Shown here piece by piece: positions 59,779 through 64,000 of a DNA stretch of 64,000 nt (positions are counted from its first letter, which is position 1; the number at the start of each line of letters is the position of its first letter). The position numbers and the translations under genes are program-made. Source of the DNA: Olsenella profusa (lineage in GTDB: Bacteria > Actinomycetota > Coriobacteriia > Coriobacteriales > Atopobiaceae); the NCBI RefSeq assembly GCF_016900315.1, contig NZ_JACSNQ010000010.1, forward strand, positions 1 through 64,000. The letters are read 5' to 3'. The notes beneath the pieces are model-generated. The model saw nothing but the letters and a program-made list of their open reading frames with translations. It did no database searches and was not told the origin of the DNA.

Positions 59779-61440
59779 CTAGCGGTTCATCTTCGGGTCG
59801 AAGGCGTCGCGCAGGCCGTCGCCGACGAAGTTGAAGCCGAGAACCGCGAGCAGCAGGCAGATGCCGGCGGGAATCCAGATGAACCAGTAGTTGGTCATGA
59901 CGTAGGCGTTGTTGACGTCGGAGATGATGTTGCCCCAGGAGGCGAACGGGAACTTGACGCCCAGGCCGAGGAACGAGAGCGTGGCCTCGGTGATGATCGT
60001 GGAGCCGAGGCTCATGGTGCAGGACACGATCAGCTGCGGCATGACGTTGGGGATGAGGTGACGGATGATGCGGTGCGGGACCGAGATGCCCGTGGCCTCG
60101 GTGGCGAGCATGAACTCCTGCTCGCGCAGCGAGAGGATCTGGCCGCGCACGAGACGCGCGATCGAGGGCCACGACAGGAAGCCGAGCACGAGCATCAGGT
60201 AGATCATGCGCGTCCAGGAGTCCAGGCGCAGCGAGTCCATCGCGGAGCCGAGGATGATGATGATCGGCATCGAGGGCAGGCAGTAGAACACGTCGACGAT
60301 GCGCATGATGAGGTTGTCGACCCAGCCGCCGAAGTAGCCGGAGATGCCGCCCATGATGACGCCCAGGCCGGCGGCGATAAAGACGACGATGAAGCCGATG
60401 ATCAGCGAGACGCGGCCGCCGTACATGAGGCGCGTGAGCATGTCCATGCCGTTGCCGTCGGTGCCGAGCCAGTGCTCGGCGGACGGGCTCGCGTAGCGGT
60501 CGTAGACCGTGTTGGTGGTGGTCTCGGTCACGTTGTAGACGGAGCTGTAGGCATCGTAGGAGATGCTGTAGGTGTGCTCGGAGCCGTCCTCGGCGGTGTA
60601 GGTGACCTCGGAGGCGTCGGTCTCGACGGCGGCGAGAAGCGCGGCGCGCAGGTCGTCGGGAATCTGCGTGTTGCCGTCGGCGGAGGAGATGGCGAACGGG
60701 CTCACGGCGGCCACGACGGTACCGGAGGCGTCGGTCACGTCTCCGACCTCGTTGACCGAGTAGCTCTGGCCACCGTACTCGAAGGTGCCGAGCGTGTCGA
60801 TCTGGGTCTGGTCGGCGTCGACGGTCTCACCCTCGGCCGGTGCCTCCTCGCCGCTCGCGGCGTCGCCCTCGGCAGCCGTGGCGTCCGCGGCGTGGCTGGT
60901 GACCTCGGCGACGGCGGTCACCGCGGCGAGCTGGAAGTCGAACGAGGGGGTCTCGGCGCCGCTCGGGACGCTTACGAGGTTGGTGGAGGCGTAGGCCACG
61001 ACCTCACCGCCCGTGCTGAAGGTGTAGACGCCCTCGACAGGCTGGTCGATCGTGTAGGTGACGCCGTCGCGCTCGAAGCTCGACGCGCCCTCGGCGATGG
61101 CGCTGTTGGCGCTCGACTGCACGAGCGCGCCGAAGTCGGCGTCGGGGGCAGCGACATAGCGGCGCGAGGTGGTCTCGGTGATGCCGGCGTACTGCGTGTT
61201 GAGCTGCGTGGTGGTGTTGAACGTCTCGTCCTGGCCGTAGGGGCTCACGAGGCCACCGACGAACGAGAAGAGGAACATCACCACGAGGATGACGAGGCCG
61301 ACCACGGCCAGGCGGTTACGGAAGAAGCGCTTGGCGATAAGGGCGCCGGGGGACAGGACCCTGACGCGGCGGTCATCGTTGAGGGAGTACTCCTGCTCGT
61401 TGCTCTTCTCGGCGGGCATGCCGTTCTTGTTGTCACTCAT
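59779..61440 (-). CDS. oppC: Oligopeptide ABC transporter permease with large external insertion
   Basis: A 553-residue permease, far longer than the usual 290-320. Residues about 45-68 form the first membrane span. The final 210 residues contain the normal permease core: HWLGTDGNGMDMLTRLMYGG, five spans and the EAA loop (ATEATGISVPHRIIRHLIPN). Between them lie about 265 residues outside the membrane, some 200 more than normal, acidic and Thr/Ser/Ala-rich, with three or more YTI/YTF/YSV beta-like repeats (VTYTIDQPVEGVYTF, QSYSVNEVGDV). The extra domain may help bind or present peptides. Confidence 0.92.
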   Translation of the reverse strand: MSDNKNGMPAEKSNEQEYSLNDDRRVRVLSPGALIAKRFFRNRLAVVGLVILVVMFLFSFVGGLVSPYGQDETFNTTTQLNTQYAGITETTSRRYVAAPDADFGALVQSSANSAIAEGASSFERDGVTYTIDQPVEGVYTFSTGGEVVAYASTNLVSVPSGAETPSFDFQLAAVTAVAEVTSHAADATAAEGDAASGEEAPAEGETVDADQTQIDTLGTFEYGGQSYSVNEVGDVTDASGTVVAAVSPFAISSADGNTQIPDDLRAALLAAVETDASEVTYTAEDGSEHTYSISYDAYSSVYNVTETTTNTVYDRYASPSAEHWLGTDGNGMDMLTRLMYGGRVSLIIGFIVVFIAAGLGVIMGGISGYFGGWVDNLIMRIVDVFYCLPSMPIIIILGSAMDSLRLDSWTRMIYLMLVLGFLSWPSIARLVRGQILSLREQEFMLATEATGISVPHRIIRHLIPNVMPQLIVSCTMSLGSTIITEATLSFLGLGVKFPFASWGNIISDVNNAYVMTNYWFIWIPAGICLLLAVLGFNFVGDGLRDAFDPKMNR

Positions 61441-61457
61441 GAGTTACACCCGCCTTC

Positions 61458-62444
61458 CTAGGAGATGCGCACGCGGGGGTCGACCACCGCGTACAGGATG
61501 TCGGTCAGGAGGTTGGAGAGAAGCGTGATGATGGCGATGAACGTGAGGAAGAACATCGTGTAGGGGATGTCTCCGGCCGTCATCGACTGGTAGGAGGTGT
61601 AGCCCGTTCCCGGGATCATGAAGAGGGTCTCGGTGATCAGCGCGCCGGAGAAGAGGCCGGGCAGCGAGCCGCCGATGATGGTCACGAGCGGGATGAGGGT
61701 GTTGCGGAAGGCGTGCTTGTAGATGACCTTGCTCTCGGGCAGGCCCTTGGTGCGCGCCGTGCGGATGTAGTCGGCGTTGAGGACCTCGAGCATGTTGGTG
61801 CGGGTGTAGCGCATGAGCGAGCCGATCTGGATGACCGTGAGGGTCACGCACGGCATGATCATGTGGTTCACGATGTCGAGCGCCTGGCCGACGGCGTCAA
61901 GCTGGTTGAAGTCTCGACCCATGAGGCCGTAGAGATCGAACCACCCGAGGTTGACCGAGAAGATCAGCTTAAGCAGGGTGGCGAAGAAGAACGTGGGCAG
62001 CGAGATGCCCGCGAGCGCCACGGCGGAGATGATGTAGTCGGACTTGGAGTACTGGTGCGTGGCGGCGAAGATGCCAAGCGGCACGGCGATGATGGTGGAG
62101 GCCACGAAGGCGATGCCACCCATGACGAAGGAGATGCCGATGGTGTTCTGGAACTCGGTCAGCACCGGCACGTTCCACTTCCAGGAGTCGCCGAAGTTGC
62201 CCGTCATGAAGTCGGCGAGCCAGGTGACGTAGCCCGTGAAGATGTCCTTGTCGAGGCCGTACTGAGCGTTGAGCTGGGTCATCCACTCGTCGAACGACTT
62301 GGCTCCGGGCGCCTGGGAAAGCTGCATGGCCATCGTCTCAACGAACGAAGACGGCAGCGAGCGCATAAGGCCGTAGATGATGAAGGTCACGCAGAACAGG
62401 ATGATCACCGAGATGCCAACGCGCTTGGCGATGTAGGTCCTCAC
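61458..62444 (-). CDS. oppB: Oligopeptide ABC transporter permease
   Basis: A 328-residue permease with six spans. The N-terminal YIAKRVGISVIILFCVTFII is typical of OppB/DppB, and the EAA loop is in DYIRTARTKGLPESKVIYKH followed by AFRNTLIP. It pairs with OppC. The GTG at 62444 follows GTGAGGGGG. 17 bp separate it from oppC. A stem-loop in the oppA-oppB gap probably gives lower expression of the membrane genes than of oppA. Confidence 0.94.
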   Translation of the reverse strand: MRTYIAKRVGISVIILFCVTFIIYGLMRSLPSSFVETMAMQLSQAPGAKSFDEWMTQLNAQYGLDKDIFTGYVTWLADFMTGNFGDSWKWNVPVLTEFQNTIGISFVMGGIAFVASTIIAVPLGIFAATHQYSKSDYIISAVALAGISLPTFFFATLLKLIFSVNLGWFDLYGLMGRDFNQLDAVGQALDIVNHMIMPCVTLTVIQIGSLMRYTRTNMLEVLNADYIRTARTKGLPESKVIYKHAFRNTLIPLVTIIGGSLPGLFSGALITETLFMIPGTGYTSYQSMTAGDIPYTMFFLTFIAIITLLSNLLTDILYAVVDPRVRIS

Positions 62445-62612
62445 GCCCCCTCACTCCTCTCACTCTGCCCGCCCCTCGGGGCGAGACGTCAAAGACCTCT
62501 TTCCTGCGCAGGGAGCGCAGGTCCATCCCCCAACACGGGAAGAAGGTCTCTGAAGCTGACATGTCGAACCGCAAAAGCCGAACCGTAAAAAAATACCACG
62601 ATTCAAACCGCC

Positions 62613-62641
62613 GGGAGCGGCAGCGCGCGGCTGCCGCTCCC
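62613..62641 (-). terminator. Stem-loop between oppA and oppB
   Basis: Arms GGGAGCGGCAG (62613-62623) and its inverse (62631-62641) with a 7 nt loop, 26 bp after the oppA stop codon. A T-run (TTTTTTT) lies a further 25 bp on, too far for simple termination. It may stabilise the oppA message or reduce read-through. Confidence 0.65.
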
Positions 62642-62667
62642 AACACGGTCAAATTGGGACAGAAAAA

Positions 62668-64000
62668 CTACTTGAGCTCGAGCTTCTCGATCTCGTCCTT
62701 CCAGCCCCAGTACGGGGTCTGGTCCTTGACGACGGAGTCGATGTTGACACGCTCGGTCGAGAAGATCGTGCACTCGGAGCGCTGGTACACCGGAAGCTCG
62801 ACGCCCCAGTCGAGGATGATGTCCATGGCCTCCTTGTAGATGGTCTTGCGGCTCTCGGTGTCGAGGCTCTGGCGGCCGGCCTCGATGAGCTCGTCGAGGT
62901 CAGCGTCGTCGATCATGTAGTAGTTCGTGGAGCCGTTGCTGTGGTAGAGCTGGTACATGTCCGGGTCGGCCGTGGACTGCCAGGCGGCGCACCACAGCTC
63001 GGCCTGGTTGGACTGGTAGGAGGCGAAGAGGTCAGACGCGTTGGCGATGTCGTTGACCGTGAAGGTGATGCCGATCTGCGCGAAGGCGTCGGCGGCCTCC
63101 TGGAGGATCATGAACGTCGGGTGGTCGCCCTGGCCACCGGCACCGACGTTGCACTGGTACTCGAGCTTGGCGCCAGCCGGGGCGGCGGTGACCTGACCGT
63201 CAGCCACGGTGAAGCCGGCGGCCTCGAACCAGGTGAGGGCACCCTCGAGGGCGGCGGCGTACTTGTCGTCGTCGCTCATGCCGTCGGTGTAGAGCGGGTT
63301 GCCGGAGGCGTCGGTTGAGTAGCAGACCTGGTAGCCCGGGTCGGTGACGTTCGGGGACGCCCAGGACGACGTGGAGATCGGGTAGTTGAGAACCGAGGCG
63401 GTGTCACCGTAGTAGGAGGCGATGCCGGAGTCACGGTAGGCCGCGATGACGGTGAAGAGGGCCTTGCGCAGGGCCTTGGAGGCGTCGGAGCCGGGCTCGT
63501 TGTTGACGCACACCTTGTTGGCGGCGGCGGCAACGTAGCCGTAGCCGCGGTAGTCGTGCAGGAAGGTGGAGATGACGGAGCCGGTGACGCCCTCGCCGCC
63601 GTTGATCTCGGTGATCTGGTCGGCGACCTCCATGGAGTAGGACGGGGCGGCAACGTCGAGCGTGCCGGCCTGGACGCCGGTGATTAGGTCGGCCTCCTGG
63701 GACTCCACGACGTTGAGGTTGGAGACCTTCGGGGCGCCCTTGTAGTAGTCGGCGTTGGCGGAGAGGTGCACGGTGCCGTTGGTGTAGTCGTCGAACTTGA
63801 AGGCGCCGGAGCCCATCGGGGAGCCGTTGTGGCTGCGGGCAATGGAGAGGTCGCCCTTCGGGAAGCCGAAGGAGTTGTTCTCGTAGTCGTAGAGGTCGGG
63901 GTCGCCGTAGTAGCTCTTGCAGCACGGCGCGAGGGAGAGCTGGTAGATCATCGTGGCGTCGATGCCGTTGGTGGTGATCGTCATCGAGTAGTCGTCGTTG
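62668..64000 (-). CDS. oppA: Oligopeptide ABC transporter substrate-binding protein (N-terminus outside window)
   Basis: The last 444 codons of an SBP family 5 protein; the start and signal peptide lie beyond 64000. [20 protein letters not shown] and [30 protein letters not shown] contain the family signature G(S/T)GPF-type block, and the C-terminal part, with [20 protein letters not shown] then [16 protein letters not shown], is typical of OppA/DppA. It binds peptides outside the membrane and delivers them to OppBC. First gene of the visible opp operon. Confidence 0.95.
   Translation of the reverse strand, partial: NDDYSMTITTNGIDATMIYQLSLAPCCKSYYGDPDLYDYENNSFGFPKGDLSIARSHNGSPMGSGAFKFDDYTNGTVHLSANADYYKGAPKVSNLNVVESQEADLITGVQAGTLDVAAPSYSMEVADQITEINGGEGVTGSVISTFLHDYRGYGYVAAAANKVCVNNEPGSDASKALRKALFTVIAAYRDSGIASYYGDTASVLNYPISTSSWASPNVTDPGYQVCYSTDASGNPLYTDGMSDDDKYAAALEGALTWFEAAGFTVADGQVTAAPAGAKLEYQCNVGAGGQGDHPTFMILQEAADAFAQIGITFTVNDIANASDLFASYQSNQAELWCAAWQSTADPDMYQLYHSNGSTNYYMIDDADLDELIEAGRQSLDTESRKTIYKEAMDIILDWGVELPVYQRSECTIFSTERVNIDSVVKDQTPYWGWKDEIEKLELK

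Noticed and set aside
1-64000. tRNA or rRNA genes, insertion sequences, prophage
   Set aside because: I looked for TpsiC-arm patterns, transposase motifs and integrase motifs and found none that hold. A covariance-model search would be needed to be certain for tRNAs.
1-64000. GGCGAGAAG as a Chi or KOPS signal
   Set aside because: Those signals are strand-biased; here copies divide 28 to 25 between strands with no change along the window. A genome-wide test could still alter this.

Overview
The window is a 64 kb stretch of a high-GC (roughly two thirds to 70% G+C by eye) chromosome of an anaerobic actinobacterium. Gene content (oxygen-independent ribonucleotide reductase NrdDG, LuxS, a mannose-type PTS, the GGGtGRT/NifU-like pair, Opp peptide transporter, many DUF families of gut and oral anaerobes) fits the class Coriobacteriia, most likely an Olsenella/Atopobium-like member. 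That placement is an inference from gene content and composition, not from a marker gene. No rRNA, tRNA, insertion sequence, prophage or CRISPR array was found.

Layout. 1-5.1 kb: DUF1836 regulator (cut by the window edge), DegV, the AI-2 pair mtnN/luxS, and an ECF sigma factor with its overlapping anti-sigma-like partner. 5.2-10.9 kb: MscS channel, PcrA/UvrD helicase, MarR regulator, Cof-type HAD phosphatase. 11.1-13.9 kb: a mannose-family PTS operon (IIA-IIB-IIC-IID). 14.5-21 kb: alpha/beta hydrolase, envelope operon uppP-dac-protein tyrosine phosphatase, universal stress protein, secreted coiled-coil muralytic-type protein. 21.6-26 kb: EamA exporter and M16C protease. 26-32.6 kb: a cation module made of a short KdpD-like kinase, KdpE-like regulator, a P-type ATPase with the cation-site residues of animal Na,K-ATPases, and two TrkA/RCK proteins. 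32.6-40 kb: nitroreductase, HAD, aminotransferase, and nrdD-ACT-nrdG behind paired NrdR boxes. 40-45.6 kb: LysR-flavodoxin-iron alcohol dehydrogenase-cupin-carboxymuconolactone decarboxylase redox cluster and a MalY/PatB lyase. 46.2-51.2 kb: leuA-leuC-leuD-leuB preceded by a leucine-rich leader peptide and attenuator. 51.4-57 kb: HAD, membrane protein, NudC, the Fe-S scaffold/GGGtGRT pair, DUF1893. 57.2-64 kb: an oppA-B-C-D-F operon, with oppA cut by the window end.

The striking feature is not a gene but the non-coding sequence. First, the 9-mer GGCGAGAAG (usually extended to GGCGAGAAGRACCTC) occurs 53 times by my reading on both strands, where base composition predicts about one. It lies in coding and intergenic DNA, sits just after the -10 box of three promoters, forms inverted pairs, and adds GEKDL/GEKNL peptides to unrelated proteins. 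Second, most large intergenic gaps hold arrays of 22-24 bp repeats at 41-42 bp spacing (others at 21-22, 61-62 or 16 bp) that run in one orientation and then flip, giving the whole array dyad symmetry. Unit sequences differ between arrays, but most spacings are near multiples of two DNA helical turns. Third, a family of long palindromes has differing but self-complementary arms around a shared loop, and one similar palindrome sits in frame inside pcrA. These look like an undescribed genome-wide repeat and signal system.
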